From: Streptomyces sp. TP-A0874
GTDB taxonomy: Bacteria; Actinomycetota; Actinomycetes; Streptomycetales; Streptomycetaceae
Length of the DNA: 64,000 bases
Assembly (NCBI RefSeq): GCF_001748085.1
Contig: NZ_BBZK01000008.1
Coordinates: 62,001-126,000, forward strand
Direction: 5' to 3'
Shown: positions 19,322 through 28,666 of the stretch, piece after piece
How positions within the stretch are numbered: the first letter of the stretch is position 1
Layout of the letters: each line of letters begins with the position of its first letter
Program-made: the position numbers and the translations under genes
Notes under the pieces: generated by a model
The model's database searches: none
The model's input: the letters and a program-made list of their open reading frames with translations, nothing else
Told to the model about the DNA's origin: nothing

Positions 19322-20089
19322 TCAGCTCCGAGCCCCTTGATCGCTCACGAGCGTGCCGATCTTCTCACCCTTCACCGCGCGGGCGATGTTCCCCTCGGCC
19401 AGAAGCTCGAAGACGAGGATGGGCAGCTTGTTGTCCATGCAGAGGGTGATGGCGGTGGCATCGGCCACCTTGAGGCCCCGGGTGATGACCTCGCTGTACT
19501 CGAGTGCGTCGAACCGCACGGCGTCGGGGTTGGTCCGGGGGTCGGAGTCGTACACCCCGTCAACGCCGTTCTTGCCCATGAGCAACGCCTGGGCGTCGAT
19601 CTCCAGGGCGCGCTGCGCCGCGGTGGTGTCGGTGGAGAAGTAGGGCATGCCCATGCCCGCTCCGAAGATCACCACACGGCCCTTCTCCAGGTGCCGCACC
19701 GCCCGCAACGGGATGTAGGGTTCGGCGACCTGACCCATGGTGATGGCCGTCTGGACCCGGGAGTCTATTCCCTCCTTCTCCAGGAAGTCCTGGAGAGCGA
19801 GGCAGTTCATGACCGTCCCGAGCATGCCCATGTAGTCGGAACGGGCCCGGTCCATGCCGCGCTGCTGGAGTTCCGCGCCGCGGAAGAAGTTGCCCCCACC
19901 GATCACGACGGCCAGCTCCGCGCCGTCGCGGACCACGGCCGCGATCTCGTGGGCCATCTTGTGGACGACGTCGGGGTCGACCCCTAGCCCCCCTCCGCCG
20001 GCGAACGCCTCACCGGACAGCTTCAGCATGAAGCGGCGGGGTTTGCCGCCATGATCGCTCGTATCGCCCCTGTCGGCGCCCTGATTCAT
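19322..20089 (-). CDS. pyrH: UMP kinase
   Basis: Hexameric bacterial uridylate kinase of the amino-acid kinase family that makes UDP from UMP, 255 residues. The start with GAGGAG upstream gives the N-terminus MNQGADRGD; a longer frame crosses a large hairpin and is not coding. KLSGEAFAG (phosphate loop) and [12 protein letters not shown] are present, and the C-terminal uridine-binding region is intact. It lies between tsf and frr, as usual for pyrimidine and translation genes in actinomycetes. Confidence 0.96.
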   Translation of the reverse strand: MNQGADRGDTSDHGGKPRRFMLKLSGEAFAGGGGLGVDPDVVHKMAHEIAAVVRDGAELAVVIGGGNFFRGAELQQRGMDRARSDYMGMLGTVMNCLALQDFLEKEGIDSRVQTAITMGQVAEPYIPLRAVRHLEKGRVVIFGAGMGMPYFSTDTTAAQRALEIDAQALLMGKNGVDGVYDSDPRTNPDAVRFDALEYSEVITRGLKVADATAITLCMDNKLPILVFELLAEGNIARAVKGEKIGTLVSDQGARS

Positions 20090-20110
20090 GGAGATCTCCT
20101 CGTGCGCATG

Positions 20111-20168
20111 CGAGGAGGCCATTGCCGGATCGGGTCCTGCTGATCCCTGTGCGGCAATGGCCTCCTCG
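20111..20168. terminator. Long perfect 17-bp inverted repeat between tsf and pyrH
   Basis: Arms 20111-20127 and 20152-20168 match perfectly around a 24-nt loop that itself holds two GATC copies. There is no T-run on the minus strand. It may attenuate tsf to pyrH read-through or be a processing site. Confidence 0.6.
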
Positions 20169-20255
20169 TCACATCTGCGGTCGTCCGACGCGTAGGCGGT
20201 GACTTCCACCCGACCCTGACGGGCCCCGGGCGCAACCGCTGTCGCGGTTACGGAC

Positions 20256-21110
20256 TCAGGCGCCGACCCGGAAGCGCGCGAAGCGCTTCAGCGTGACACC
20301 GGCCTCGTCCAGAACCTTCTGGACCGTCTTCTTGTTGTCCTTGGCGAACGCCTGCTCGAGCAGCACGTTCTCCTTGAAGAAGCCGGTCACCCGGCCCTCC
20401 ACGATCTTCGGGAGGGCCTGCTCCGGCTTGCCCTCCTCGCGCGCGGTGGCCTCGGCCACCCGCCGCTCGTTCTCGACCGTCTCCTGGTCGATCTGGTCCC
20501 GGGAGAGGAACTTCGGGCCGAACGCGGCGATGTGCTGCGCCACGTCCTTCGCGACCGCGGCGGCGTCCTCGTCGGAGGCGCCCTGCTTGTCCAGCTCGAC
20601 CAGGACACCGACCTGCGGCGGCAGGTCGGGGCTGGTGCGGTGCATGTAGGCGGCGACGTAGCCGTCGGTGAACTGGGCGAACCGGTCGAGGACGATCCGC
20701 TCGCCGAGGGTCGCGTTGGCCTCGTCCACGTAGGCCTGGACGGTCTTGCCGGCCTCGATCTCGGAAGCGAGCAGCGCCTCGATGTCCGCGGGAGCGCTCT
20801 TGGCCACGTGCGCGGCGAGCGCGTCGGCGACGGCGATGAACTTGTCGCCCTTGGCGACGAAGTCCGTCTCGCACTTCAGCTCCAGCAGCACGCCGGAGCT
20901 GTTGTCGGCCGGGATGAGGCAGACGACGGCGCCGTTCTCGGCGCTGCGGCCCTCTCGCTTGGCCACACCCTTCTGGCCCTTGACGCGCAGGATCTCAACG
21001 GCCTTGTCGACGTTGCCGTCGGCCTCGTCCAGCGCCTTCTTGCAGTCCATCATGCCGGCGCCGGTGAGCTCCCGGAGCTTCTTGACGTCGGCGGCGGTGA
21101 AGTTCGCCAT
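20256..21110 (-). CDS. tsf: Translation elongation factor Ts
   Basis: Guanine-nucleotide exchange factor for EF-Tu, 284 residues. The N-terminal UBA-like domain carries [19 protein letters not shown] (about 12-30), and the core [10 protein letters not shown] block is present. The C-terminal subdomain ends [10 protein letters not shown]. The length is typical for actinomycetes. It is transcribed with rpsB, whose stop is 80 bp upstream, with a terminator-like hairpin between them. Confidence 0.97.
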   Translation of the reverse strand: MANFTAADVKKLRELTGAGMMDCKKALDEADGNVDKAVEILRVKGQKGVAKREGRSAENGAVVCLIPADNSSGVLLELKCETDFVAKGDKFIAVADALAAHVAKSAPADIEALLASEIEAGKTVQAYVDEANATLGERIVLDRFAQFTDGYVAAYMHRTSPDLPPQVGVLVELDKQGASDEDAAAVAKDVAQHIAAFGPKFLSRDQIDQETVENERRVAEATAREEGKPEQALPKIVEGRVTGFFKENVLLEQAFAKDNKKTVQKVLDEAGVTLKRFARFRVGA

Positions 21111-21151
21111 GGTCTGTCAGTCTCTTCTCGAAAGTCGTAGGTCTACGGGCG

Positions 21152-21181
21152 GGACGGCGGGGGCGGCCACCCCCGCCGTCC
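21152..21181. terminator. Hairpin between rpsB and tsf
   Basis: Perfect 12-bp GC-rich stem (21152-21163 with 21170-21181) with a 6-nt loop, no T-run. It probably sets the rpsB:tsf ratio by partial termination or 3'-end protection. Confidence 0.6.
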
Positions 21182-21190
21182 GCAGACGTA

Positions 21191-22078
21191 TCAGGCCTGC
21201 TCGGTGCCGACGGCCGGGGCTTCGGCGGGGGGCTGCTGCTCAGCCTCGGGCGCGGCGGGCTGCTCGGCCTCGGCGGCGGGCTCCTCCTCCGCCTTCTTGG
21301 CTTCGCCGCCCTCCAGCAGGTCGCGCTCCCACTCGGCCAGCGGCTCGCCGGCCTTCTCGCCCGGCTTCTGGTCGCCGGCGGCGGCGCCGGAGCGGGCGAT
21401 GAGGCCCTCGGCGACGGCGTCGGCGATCACGCGGGTGAGCAGGGTGACGGAGCGGATCGCGTCGTCGTTGCCCGGAATCTTGTAGTCGACCTCGTCCGGG
21501 TCGCAGTTGGTGTCCAGGATCGCGACCACCGGGATGTGGAGCTTGCGCGCCTCACCGACGGCGATGTGCTCCTTCTTGGTGTCGACGATCCAGACGGCGC
21601 TGGGCACCTTCTGCATCTCCCGGATGCCGCCGAGCGTCTTCTCCAGCTTGGCCTTCTCCCGGGACAGGACCAGGAGCTCCTTCTTGGTGAGGCCGGAGGC
21701 GGCCACGTCCTCGAAGTCGATCTGCTCGAGTTCCTTCAGGCGCTGGAGGCGCTTGTAGACGGTCGAGAAGTTGGTGAGCATGCCACCCAGCCAGCGCTGG
21801 TTGACGTACGGCATCCCGACCCGGGACGCCTGCTCGGCGATGGCCTCCTGGGCCTGCTTCTTGGTACCGACGAACATGATGGAGCCGCCGTGCGCGACGG
21901 TCTCCTTGACGAACTCGTAGGCGCGGTCGATGTACGACAGCGACTGGAGCAGGTCGATGATGTAGATGCCGTTGCGCTCGGTGAAGATGAAACGCTTCAT
22001 CTTCGGGTTCCAACGGCGGGTCTGGTGTCCGAAGTGGACGCCGCTCTCGAGCAGCTCCCGCATCGTGACTACGGCCAT
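21191..22078 (-). CDS. rpsB: 30S ribosomal protein S2
   Basis: Small-subunit protein needed for S1 recruitment and initiation, 295 residues. AAGGAG 7 nt upstream sets the ATG giving [19 protein letters not shown]. Core motifs [11 protein letters not shown] and the C-terminal S2 fold are intact. The last roughly 70 residues are an Ala/Glu/Pro-rich acidic tail, common in actinomycetes and probably disordered. It is the first gene of the rpsB-tsf unit. Confidence 0.97.
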   Translation of the reverse strand: MAVVTMRELLESGVHFGHQTRRWNPKMKRFIFTERNGIYIIDLLQSLSYIDRAYEFVKETVAHGGSIMFVGTKKQAQEAIAEQASRVGMPYVNQRWLGGMLTNFSTVYKRLQRLKELEQIDFEDVAASGLTKKELLVLSREKAKLEKTLGGIREMQKVPSAVWIVDTKKEHIAVGEARKLHIPVVAILDTNCDPDEVDYKIPGNDDAIRSVTLLTRVIADAVAEGLIARSGAAAGDQKPGEKAGEPLAEWERDLLEGGEAKKAEEEPAAEAEQPAAPEAEQQPPAEAPAVGTEQA

Positions 22079-22272
22079 GGCCGCACTCCTTGACATACTC
22101 GGTTCCACTGCGGCCGGTCGACCGCTGTGCCTGACGCCCCGGTGCGCGCTGTGCCCCGGACTGCTGACCGGGGACCGAGGAGCGCGGCCGCCGTACTGCT
22201 CCCGGAGAATCGCTTCTCGGGTGACGGCGGCGGGGCGTGCGAAGTCGATCCGGGGCCCGGATCGCCACCAGA

Positions 22273-22278
22273 AGTGTA
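22273..22278 (-). promoter_or_regulatory. Candidate -10 element for rpsB
   Basis: TACACT on the minus strand about 195 nt before the rpsB start. A recognisable -35 hexamer is not clear. The assignment is tentative. Confidence 0.35.
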
Positions 22279-22353
22279 AGGGACGGGCGAACCGCCGGGC
22301 GACACACGGCTCCGGGCAAAATCAAGAGCCGGGAAGGGCCACAACCGGTCAAG

Positions 22354-22380
22354 TTATCCACAACTCGCCGGTAGTCCACA
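22354..22380 (+). promoter_or_regulatory. Pair of DnaA-box-like sites, 18-bp phasing
   Basis: TTATCCACA at 22354-22362 and TAGTCCACA at 22372-22380, same strand. The Streptomyces DnaA-box consensus is close to TTGTCCACA. They lie upstream of the M23-family gene. A matching pair in the opposite orientation is at 28175-28201. Confidence 0.55.
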
Positions 22381-22431
22381 GATTCGCTTGAGCGTCGCAC
22401 CGACCAGGCCACCGGCTGCCATCGTCACTCC

Positions 22432-23175
22432 ATGCGACGAACCATGAGCGCCGTCGCCGTGCTCGGCGCGGTGGCGGTCGGCCAGCTCTCCCCGCCGGGG
22501 GTCTGGTCGGACGGTTCCCGGAGGCTCCCGGCCCCGGTGGCGGCGACGGCCGCGGAGGACTCTGGAGCGCCCTACACCGCCCACCGCGGCTCCGACGGCC
22601 ACGGAGGCCGGGCCCCGGCTCTCCCGGCCCCGCCGGAGGAGCCGGGACCGCGAGCCTGGCCGGTGACCGGGACGTCGGCCGGCCGGCCCCAGTTGCTCGG
22701 GGCGTGGCGTCCGCCACCCTCCCCCTATGCCGCTGGGCACCGCGGGGTGGATTTGGCGGCCCGCCCGGGCCAGCCAGTACGCGCGGCGGCTGCCGGCCGG
22801 GTGTCCTTCGCCGGGAGCGTGGCCGGGCGGGGCGTGGTCTCCGTCGAGCTCTCCGGCACCGGCACTCCCCCACTGCGGGTGACCTACCAGCCGGTCGTAC
22901 CCGAGGTGCGGGAGGGAGAGCGGGTGGCGGCCGGAGAACGCGTCGGAGTCCTGGGGCCGGGGCCCTATCACTGCGCCTCCGGTTGCCTCCACTGGGGACT
23001 GCTGCGCGGCGCGCGCTACCTCGATCCGCTCTCGCTGCTCCCGCCCTGGATGCTGCTCGGCTCCCCGCCGAGGCTGCTCCCCGTCTACGGCGTTCCGGAG
23101 CCCTCGTCGGCGGAGCCCACGGACGAGGTCGCCGGATCGGGCGCCCCGCCCTCCGGGAGCGGCCCGGCCCCCTGA
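22432..23175 (+). CDS. M23/LytM-domain secreted protein with a variant active site
   Basis: Exported peptidoglycan-related protein, 247 residues, with a hydrophobic N-terminal segment (about 5-20) that looks like a signal peptide. The LytM fold is recognisable: ligands HRGVD at 103-107 and the second zinc histidine in GCLHWGL at about 184-190. The usual HxH has become CxH (Cys185, His187), so the general base is missing. It may be a non-catalytic activator like EnvC, or a variant enzyme. The 3' end overlaps the convergent TetR gene by 91 bp, encoding a Pro/Gly/Ser-rich tail. Confidence 0.8.
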   Translation: MRRTMSAVAVLGAVAVGQLSPPGVWSDGSRRLPAPVAATAAEDSGAPYTAHRGSDGHGGRAPALPAPPEEPGPRAWPVTGTSAGRPQLLGAWRPPPSPYAAGHRGVDLAARPGQPVRAAAAGRVSFAGSVAGRGVVSVELSGTGTPPLRVTYQPVVPEVREGERVAAGERVGVLGPGPYHCASGCLHWGLLRGARYLDPLSLLPPWMLLGSPPRLLPVYGVPEPSSAEPTDEVAGSGAPPSGSGPAP

Positions 23176-23753
23176 CCCCGGACCCCCCGCAGCGCCATCG
23201 CCACCGTGGCCGCGACGATCTCCTCCGGCTCCTCGGCCGCACCGAGCTCGATCCGCCGCACCGCCGCGTCGACGAGCCCCTGGAGCAGCATCGCCGACAG
23301 CCTCGGCTGTGGCTGCCCCAGCTCGGCGAGAGCCTCGACGACCATGGCGATCAACCCGCCGTGGGCGGCCCGGATCTTCTCCCGGGCGCCGGGCTCCAGC
23401 TCACCGGCGGAGATCGCGACCACGGCGCGGTGTCGCCGGTCGCCGACGAGTGCGAGCTGCTGCCGCACGTACGCCTCGATCTTCTCCTCCGCGCTCTCCA
23501 CCCGCTCCATCGCGCCTTCGACCTCGGCCGCCCAGACCGGGAAGTCGACGGCGCAGAGCTCCTCGACCACCGCCGCCCGGGAGCGGAAGTACTCGTATAC
23601 CGAGGACCGGGCGAGGCCGGTTCGCTGGGCCAGGGCGGGGAAGGTCAGCGCCTCCTTGCCGCCCTCGGACAGGAGGGAGCGGGCAGCGTCCAGCAGGGCG
23701 CCGCGCTGCATGGTCCGGTGCTCGGCCACTGAGGCCGCTCGAATCCTGGGCAC
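23085..23753 (-). CDS. TetR-family transcriptional regulator
   Basis: One-component repressor, 222 residues. The N-terminal helix-turn-helix reads TFPALAQRTGLARSSVYEYFRS at about 42-63, preceded by the helix ALLDAARSLLSEGGKEAL. The C-terminal ligand domain is helical and has no recognised ligand. The GTG start at the far 5' end is used here; a later ATG at codon 15 is possible. It ends within the convergent M23-family gene and lies just downstream of whiG on the same strand. The target is unknown; a nearby operator was not identified. Confidence 0.85.
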   Translation of the reverse strand: MPRIRAASVAEHRTMQRGALLDAARSLLSEGGKEALTFPALAQRTGLARSSVYEYFRSRAAVVEELCAVDFPVWAAEVEGAMERVESAEEKIEAYVRQQLALVGDRRHRAVVAISAGELEPGAREKIRAAHGGLIAMVVEALAELGQPQPRLSAMLLQGLVDAAVRRIELGAAEEPEEIVAATVAMALRGVRGQGAGPLPEGGAPDPATSSVGSADEGSGTP

Positions 23754-23802
23754 CTCACCACTCTACGAAGGCGTCGGCGGCCTTAGCGACCCATCCCGGT
23801 CT

Positions 23803-24675
23803 TCAGCGGCCGGCGTCGGCCAACTTCGCGCGCAGTTGGAGCACCGACTTGGTGTGGATCTGACTGACCCTGCTCTCCGTCACGCCCAGGACCTGGCCGA
23901 TCTCGGCGAGCGTGAGCCCCTCGTAGTAGTAGAGCGTGACGACGGTCTTCTCCCGGTCCGGGAGCGTGTTGATGGCGCGGGCCAGCAGCCTGCGCAACTC
24001 CCGGGTCTCGGCCACCTCCTCCGGGTCGTCGGCGGCGGTGTCCTGCAGGGTGTCCATGAGGCTGAGCCGGCCGCCGCCGTCGCTACCGCCGTCCCCTCCG
24101 ACGTGCAGCAACTCCTCCAGCGCGACGACGTTGGCCAGCGACAACTGACTGAAGACGTGGTGGAGTTCCTCCAGCTCGATCCCCATGTCGGCGGCCACCT
24201 CGCTCTCCGAGGGGGTTCGGTGCAGCGCGGCCTCCAGGCGGGCGTAGGCCTGTTCCACCGCCCTTGCCTTCTGGCGGACGGAGCGCGGGATCCAGTCCAG
24301 CGCCCGAAGTTCGTCGATCATCGCCCCGCGGATGCGCGTGATCGCGTACGTCTCGAACTTGATGGATCGCTCCGGATCGAACTTCTCGATCGCGTCGATG
24401 AGCCCGAAGACCCCCGAGGAGACGAAGTCAGCCTGCTCGACGTTGGGCGGCAGGCCCACACTGACCCTGCCCGCCACGTATTTCACCAGTGGCGAGTAGT
24501 GCAGGATCAGTTGTTCCCGCAGCCGGCCGTCCGCCGTGGCCTTGTACGACCGCCACAGCTCCTCGAGTGTGGAGGGCGTGGCGGGGCGCACCGTGCCGCG
24601 GGCGGCGGGCCGCGCGGTACCACGAGCGGCGGGGGGCACAGCCGCGCGGTCGGACCCGGAGGTGTGCTGGGGCAT
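23803..24675 (-). CDS. whiG: Sporulation sigma factor WhiG
   Basis: Alternative sigma factor of the FliA group that triggers sporulation in aerial hyphae by transcribing whiH and whiI, 290 residues. Region 2 is [18 protein letters not shown] with [20 protein letters not shown]; region 3 is [20 protein letters not shown]; region 4 ends with [20 protein letters not shown]. The N-terminus has an Ala/Arg/Pro-rich extension of about 30 residues. Its activity is held by the anti-sigma RsiG with c-di-GMP in Streptomyces, so regulation is mainly post-translational. Confidence 0.96.
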   Translation of the reverse strand: MPQHTSGSDRAAVPPAARGTARPAARGTVRPATPSTLEELWRSYKATADGRLREQLILHYSPLVKYVAGRVSVGLPPNVEQADFVSSGVFGLIDAIEKFDPERSIKFETYAITRIRGAMIDELRALDWIPRSVRQKARAVEQAYARLEAALHRTPSESEVAADMGIELEELHHVFSQLSLANVVALEELLHVGGDGGSDGGGRLSLMDTLQDTAADDPEEVAETRELRRLLARAINTLPDREKTVVTLYYYEGLTLAEIGQVLGVTESRVSQIHTKSVLQLRAKLADAGR

Positions 24676-24777
24676 TCGTCGCCTTGAGCCGTTCTGCCGT
24701 CAAAGTGAGGACATCGGTCCGTTTCGGAATCCTGGTGAGCGTAGCGTGACGACGCCGTCGCGGATCGCGACGGCGGA

Positions 24778-24798
24778 CGGCCGCCCGGTGGGCGGCCG
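24778..24798 (-). terminator. Hairpin downstream of dprA
   Basis: 9-bp stem CGGCCGCCC/GGGCGGCCG with a 3-nt loop in the dprA-whiG gap. It probably separates the dprA operon from whiG. Confidence 0.5.
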
Positions 24799-24914
24799 CC
24801 TCCGGCTGACTGCCCACCGCAAGGACGGCCGCCGGAATTCGCGCCGGCAGCCGAAAGCGCGCAAAGTCGGCTGTCACGGCCATCTCCCCCACCCTTTCAC
24901 CCGAACGCAGCAGG

Positions 24915-26120
24915 TCAAGGACCGCCTCGCCGATGGGTGACGGAAGCCTTGGCGGAGGGGGCCAACTGCCATCGCTCGCCGTGTCGTTCGACGAACCCCA
25001 GGGACAGCAGTTCGTACAGCTTCGCCAACACCTCCTCGGCCGGGGTGCCGCTGACCCGGGCCAGCCGTCGTACGTCCGTGCCGCCGCGCGCCGGCAGGCT
25101 CTCCAGCACCCGGGCCGAGACCGGGTCGAGGAGGTCCCGGGGCACCATGGGCCCCCGCCGTTCGGGCGCCAACTCTCCGATCCTGCCGACCAGCTCCGAC
25201 ACCTCGGCGGCGTCGGTCACCAGCACGGCTCCCTCCCGCAGGAGTTCGTGGACGCCGGCGGAGAGCCCGGAGGTCACCGGGCCGGGCACCCCGGCCGCGA
25301 TCCGGCCGAGCCGCTGGGCGTGCCTGGCCGTGACCAGCGAGCCACTGCGGTACTCGGCCTCGACGACCACGGTGGCCCGGGCGAGCGCGGCGATCACCCG
25401 GTTGCGGAGTACGAACCTCGCCCGGGTGGGGTGCTGGCCGGGCGGCAGCTCGGCGACGAGGAGCCCGTGCTCCGCGACCGCTCGCAGCAGTCCGTCGTGT
25501 CCGCGTGGATAGGAGACGTCGACTCCGCAGGCCAGCACCGCGGCGGTCGCGCCGGTGGCGGCGAGCGCCCCGCGGTGGGCCGCGCCGTCCACCCCGTAGG
25601 CCGCGCCGGAGAGCACCACCCAGCCGCTCTCGGCGAGTCCCGCACCGAGCCGGGCCGCCATGTGCGCACCGTAGTCGGTACAGGCCCGTGCTCCGACCAC
25701 GGCCACCGACCTGAGCGCCCACAGCCGCAGTGACGGCCGGCCGCGCACCCACAGCCCGACCGGGCGCGCGTCCTCGAGGTCGTCAAGCTGGCTCGGCCAC
25801 TCCGGGTCTCCCGGGCAGACGAACCGGCCGCCGACCGCCCGGACGGCGGCGAGGTCCGCCGCCGGGTCGAGTCCGGCCGCCCGGATCCGGTAGCCGGCCA
25901 GCCGTTTCCGGCTCACCCGGGACGGCGGTGCTCCCCCCTCGGTGAGGAGGCGGAGCACACGTGCCGGGCCGACTTCGCGGAGCCACCTTCCGATGAGTCT
26001 GTCTCCCGGCTCCACGACCCGGGTGAGCGCCGCACGCGCCAGCCTCGACTCATTCTCCTGAGCCGCCCCGCTCCGGAGTTGTTCTTCGATGGGACCCGCA
26101 TCGTCCTCCGCAGTGATCAC
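24915..26120 (-). CDS. dprA: DNA-processing protein DprA
   Basis: Single-strand DNA-binding protein that loads RecA in transformation and recombination, 401 residues. The Rossmann-like core shows VAVVGARACTDYGAHMA and LSGAAYGVDGAAHRGAL, and the C-terminal winged-helix-like region is present. The GTG start overlaps the yifB stop as GTGA. Natural competence is not established in Streptomyces, so a recombination role is more likely than uptake. It is the last gene of the yraN-yifB-dprA run. Confidence 0.93.
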   Translation of the reverse strand: MITAEDDAGPIEEQLRSGAAQENESRLARAALTRVVEPGDRLIGRWLREVGPARVLRLLTEGGAPPSRVSRKRLAGYRIRAAGLDPAADLAAVRAVGGRFVCPGDPEWPSQLDDLEDARPVGLWVRGRPSLRLWALRSVAVVGARACTDYGAHMAARLGAGLAESGWVVLSGAAYGVDGAAHRGALAATGATAAVLACGVDVSYPRGHDGLLRAVAEHGLLVAELPPGQHPTRARFVLRNRVIAALARATVVVEAEYRSGSLVTARHAQRLGRIAAGVPGPVTSGLSAGVHELLREGAVLVTDAAEVSELVGRIGELAPERRGPMVPRDLLDPVSARVLESLPARGGTDVRRLARVSGTPAEEVLAKLYELLSLGFVERHGERWQLAPSAKASVTHRRGGP

Positions 26121-27736
26121 AGCGACTCCCCGGCGAGCACCGCACCGCGGCTGACCCCGGTGCGCAGTTGCAGGGCGGCGGCGACGTCCTGGAGTGCCGG
26201 CCGGTCGTGACCGGCGAGATCGGCGACCGTCCAGGCGACGCGGAGCACCCGGTCCAGGCCGCGGGCGGTGAGCAGCCCCCGATCCATGTCGCGCTCAGCC
26301 AGGTCCAGCGCGCTCGGGGCAGCTCGCCAGCGGGTGCGCAGCTCATGGCCGGGGATCTCGCTGTTCAGCCGCCAGGGAGTGTCCGCCAGTCGAGCGGAGG
26401 CCCGGTCCCGCGCTTCGGCCACCCGCTCGGCCACGGTCCGGGTGGCCTCTCCCCCGGCACCGAGGCTGGTGAGCTCCCGGCGGCCGACGGCCTCGACCCG
26501 GATCCGCAGGTCGACCCGGTCCATCAGCGGTCCGGAGAGGCGGGACTGGTAGCGGCGGATCGTGGCGGGCGTGCACTCGCAGCCGGAGCCGTGCAGTGAG
26601 TGGCGCCCGCAGGGGCAGGGGTTGGCCGCGAGCACCAGCAGGAAGTTCGCGGGCATCCGTACCACTCCACCGCTCCGGGCCACCACCACGTGGCCGGACT
26701 CCAGTGGCTGACGCAGCGCGTCCAGCACCCGCCCGCTGAACTCCGGGGCCTCATCGAGGAAAAGTACGCCACGGTGGGCGAGGGAGACCGCTCCCGGTCT
26801 CGGGACGCCGCTGCCGCCGCCGACGAGTGACGGGATGGTCGCCGAGTGGTGCGGCGCGCAGTAGGGGGCGGCGTCCACCAGGGGTTTGCCCGCCGGCAGC
26901 ATGCCGCCCACCGAGTGGACCGCGGTGATCTCCAGGGACTCCTCCCTGGTCAGCGGTGGCAGCAGCCCCGGCAGCCGTTCGGCGAGCATGGTCTTGCCCG
27001 CCCCGGGTGGCCCGCTCAGGAAGAGGTGGTGTCCGCCCGCCGCGGCGACCTCCAGTGCCAGCCGGGCCGGGCGCTGCCCCGCGACATCGGCCAGGTCCGG
27101 CGCTGGCCGCCCCTCCACGCCCCGCTGGGCCAGCCCGGCCGCGGTGCCCGACCCGGGGATGGAGAGCCCCGCGAGCATCGGGTCCGGCCTGCCTTCCTCC
27201 TCCGGCTCCTCGTCGGGGACCGGCTCCTCGGCGAGGATCGCGATCAGTTGCCGCAGACTCCGGACGCCCAGCACCGACACCCCGGGTACCAGCGCGGCTT
27301 CGGCGGCCGTCCGCTCCGGCACCACGACCTGCCGGTATCCGGCCTCCGCCGCCGCCAGCACGGCCGGCAGTACCCCCCGGACGGGCCGCACCCGCCCGTC
27401 CAGCCCCAGCTCGCCGACCATGACCAGATCGGCCACCCGCCGCGGGTCGAAACGCTCCGAGGCGCCGAGCACCGCACCCGCGACGGCGAGGTCGAAACCG
27501 CTGCCGCTCTTGGGCACGGAGGCCGGGCTGAGGCCGACGGTGAGCTTCTTCTGCGGCCACGGGGCACCGGAGTTGACCACCGCGGCACGCACCCGGTCCC
27601 GGCTCTCCACCAGGCTCTTGTCCGGCAGGCCGACGAGAGTGAAGGCGGCCACCCCTGGTTCGAGGTCGGCCTGGACCTCGACCACGACCCCTTCGACGCC
27701 CAGCAGCGCCACCGAGCAGGCGCGGGCGAAGGCCAT
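26117..27736 (-). CDS. YifB/ComM-family Mg-chelatase-like AAA+ ATPase
   Basis: AAA+ protein with an N-terminal Lon-substrate-like domain and a Mg-chelatase-type ATPase, 539 residues. Walker A is GPPGAGKTM, Walker B LFLDEAPEF, and a zinc-like cluster CPCGRHSLHGSGCEC lies downstream. ComM relatives drive branch migration during transformation, so a recombination role beside dprA is plausible. The ATG is fixed by the TGATG overlap with yraN; the longer open frame is the shadow of yraN. Confidence 0.92.
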   Translation of the reverse strand: MAFARACSVALLGVEGVVVEVQADLEPGVAAFTLVGLPDKSLVESRDRVRAAVVNSGAPWPQKKLTVGLSPASVPKSGSGFDLAVAGAVLGASERFDPRRVADLVMVGELGLDGRVRPVRGVLPAVLAAAEAGYRQVVVPERTAAEAALVPGVSVLGVRSLRQLIAILAEEPVPDEEPEEEGRPDPMLAGLSIPGSGTAAGLAQRGVEGRPAPDLADVAGQRPARLALEVAAAGGHHLFLSGPPGAGKTMLAERLPGLLPPLTREESLEITAVHSVGGMLPAGKPLVDAAPYCAPHHSATIPSLVGGGSGVPRPGAVSLAHRGVLFLDEAPEFSGRVLDALRQPLESGHVVVARSGGVVRMPANFLLVLAANPCPCGRHSLHGSGCECTPATIRRYQSRLSGPLMDRVDLRIRVEAVGRRELTSLGAGGEATRTVAERVAEARDRASARLADTPWRLNSEIPGHELRTRWRAAPSALDLAERDMDRGLLTARGLDRVLRVAWTVADLAGHDRPALQDVAAALQLRTGVSRGAVLAGESL

Positions 27737-28110
27737 CAGACCACCCCCCGGACATGCTCGACCACCGGGGCGCCACGGGCCGGCAGCACCACGGCCACCA
27801 GATCGATCCGCACCCCGCCCGCCGGGGGTTCGGAGTGGCGCTCGAGCCACCGCTCGGCGAGCCAGCGGTCGGCGAGCCGGCGCAACCGGTCGCTCTTGGC
27901 TGGCCTCACGGCGGCCATCGGATGTTCGTATCCGCCGCCCCTGCGGGTCTTGACCTCACAGACGACCACGGCTTCGCCATCGGCCGCGACGAGGTCGATC
28001 TCGCCCTCCCGACAGCGCCAGTTGCGCTCCAGCAGCGTCATCCCCGCTCCGAGGAGCAGCCGAGCGGCCAGGTCCTCCCCGTAGCGTCCGAGCGCACTTC
28101 GGGCGTTCAT
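27736..28110 (-). CDS. yraN: UPF0102 (YraN) nuclease-fold protein
   Basis: Small protein with a restriction-endonuclease-like fold, 124 residues. Motifs [27 protein letters not shown] and [10 protein letters not shown] carry the acidic and lysine residues typical of the PD-(D/E)XK superfamily. The biochemical role is unproven. It is the first gene of the yifB-dprA run and overlaps yifB by one base. The DnaA-box-like pair sits about 65 bp upstream. Confidence 0.92.
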   Translation of the reverse strand: MNARSALGRYGEDLAARLLLGAGMTLLERNWRCREGEIDLVAADGEAVVVCEVKTRRGGGYEHPMAAVRPAKSDRLRRLADRWLAERWLERHSEPPAGGVRIDLVAVVLPARGAPVVEHVRGVV

Positions 28111-28174
28111 CCGCACCACCTCCGTCACCGACTGTGACGGGTCGCGGAGGATCTGTGGTTCTCGCTCGGGAAAC

Positions 28175-28201
28175 CGTGGACTACTCGCCGGTTGTGGACA
28201 A
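28175..28201 (-). promoter_or_regulatory. Second DnaA-box-like pair, 18-bp phasing
   Basis: Read on the minus strand: TTGTCCACA (28201-28193) then TAGTCCACG (28183-28175). Spacing and order match the pair at 22354-22380, and each faces the gene downstream of it (here yraN). Confidence 0.55.
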
Positions 28202-28304
28202 CCCGGCCACCCTTCCGAGCGGCCGCCACCGTGGCGGGAATCGGCCTCGGCTCGGCCCGGCACCGGGGGCCGGATGCGGCCGTCGCCCGGAGGACCGAGC
28301 CGGC

Positions 28305-28628
28305 TCAGTCGTTGAAGCCGCTCTCCCCGGGCACGTTGAGATCGCTCTTATTGAGCTCCTCAACATTCACGTCCTTGAACGTCAGCACCCGAACCTGCTT
28401 GACGAAACGAGCCGGCCGGTACATGTCCCACACCCAGGCGTCCGCCATCGACACCTCGAAGAACACCTCACCCTGAACGGAGTGGACCTGCATCTCGTAG
28501 TCGTTGGTGAGATAGAAACGACGCTCGGTCTCGATCACGTACTTGAACAAACCGACGACGTCGCGGTACTCCCGGTAGAGCTTCAGCTCCATCTCGGTCT
28601 CGTACTTCTCGAGGTCCTCGGCGCTCAT
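28305..28628 (-). CDS. DUF2469 family protein
   Basis: Actinobacteria-specific conserved protein of 107 residues with no known activity. The start [20 protein letters not shown] and the central [17 protein letters not shown] are strongly conserved-looking. No membrane span or signal is seen. In Streptomyces it commonly sits next to yraN and the signal-peptidase cluster, as here. ATG follows AAGGGGAACGC. It may share a transcript with sipZ and the NUDIX gene upstream. Confidence 0.88.
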   Translation of the reverse strand: MSAEDLEKYETEMELKLYREYRDVVGLFKYVIETERRFYLTNDYEMQVHSVQGEVFFEVSMADAWVWDMYRPARFVKQVRVLTFKDVNVEELNKSDLNVPGESGFND

Positions 28629-28666
28629 GAGCGTTCCCCTTCAACCGTGCGTCCCCCCATTGTGCG

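Larger units (their letters stand above)
22079..22431. other. 353-bp divergent intergenic region
   Basis: Contains the rpsB leader and promoter region and the DnaA-box-like pair. No ribosome site is evident before the M23-family ATG at 22432. I see no small gene here. Confidence 0.5.
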
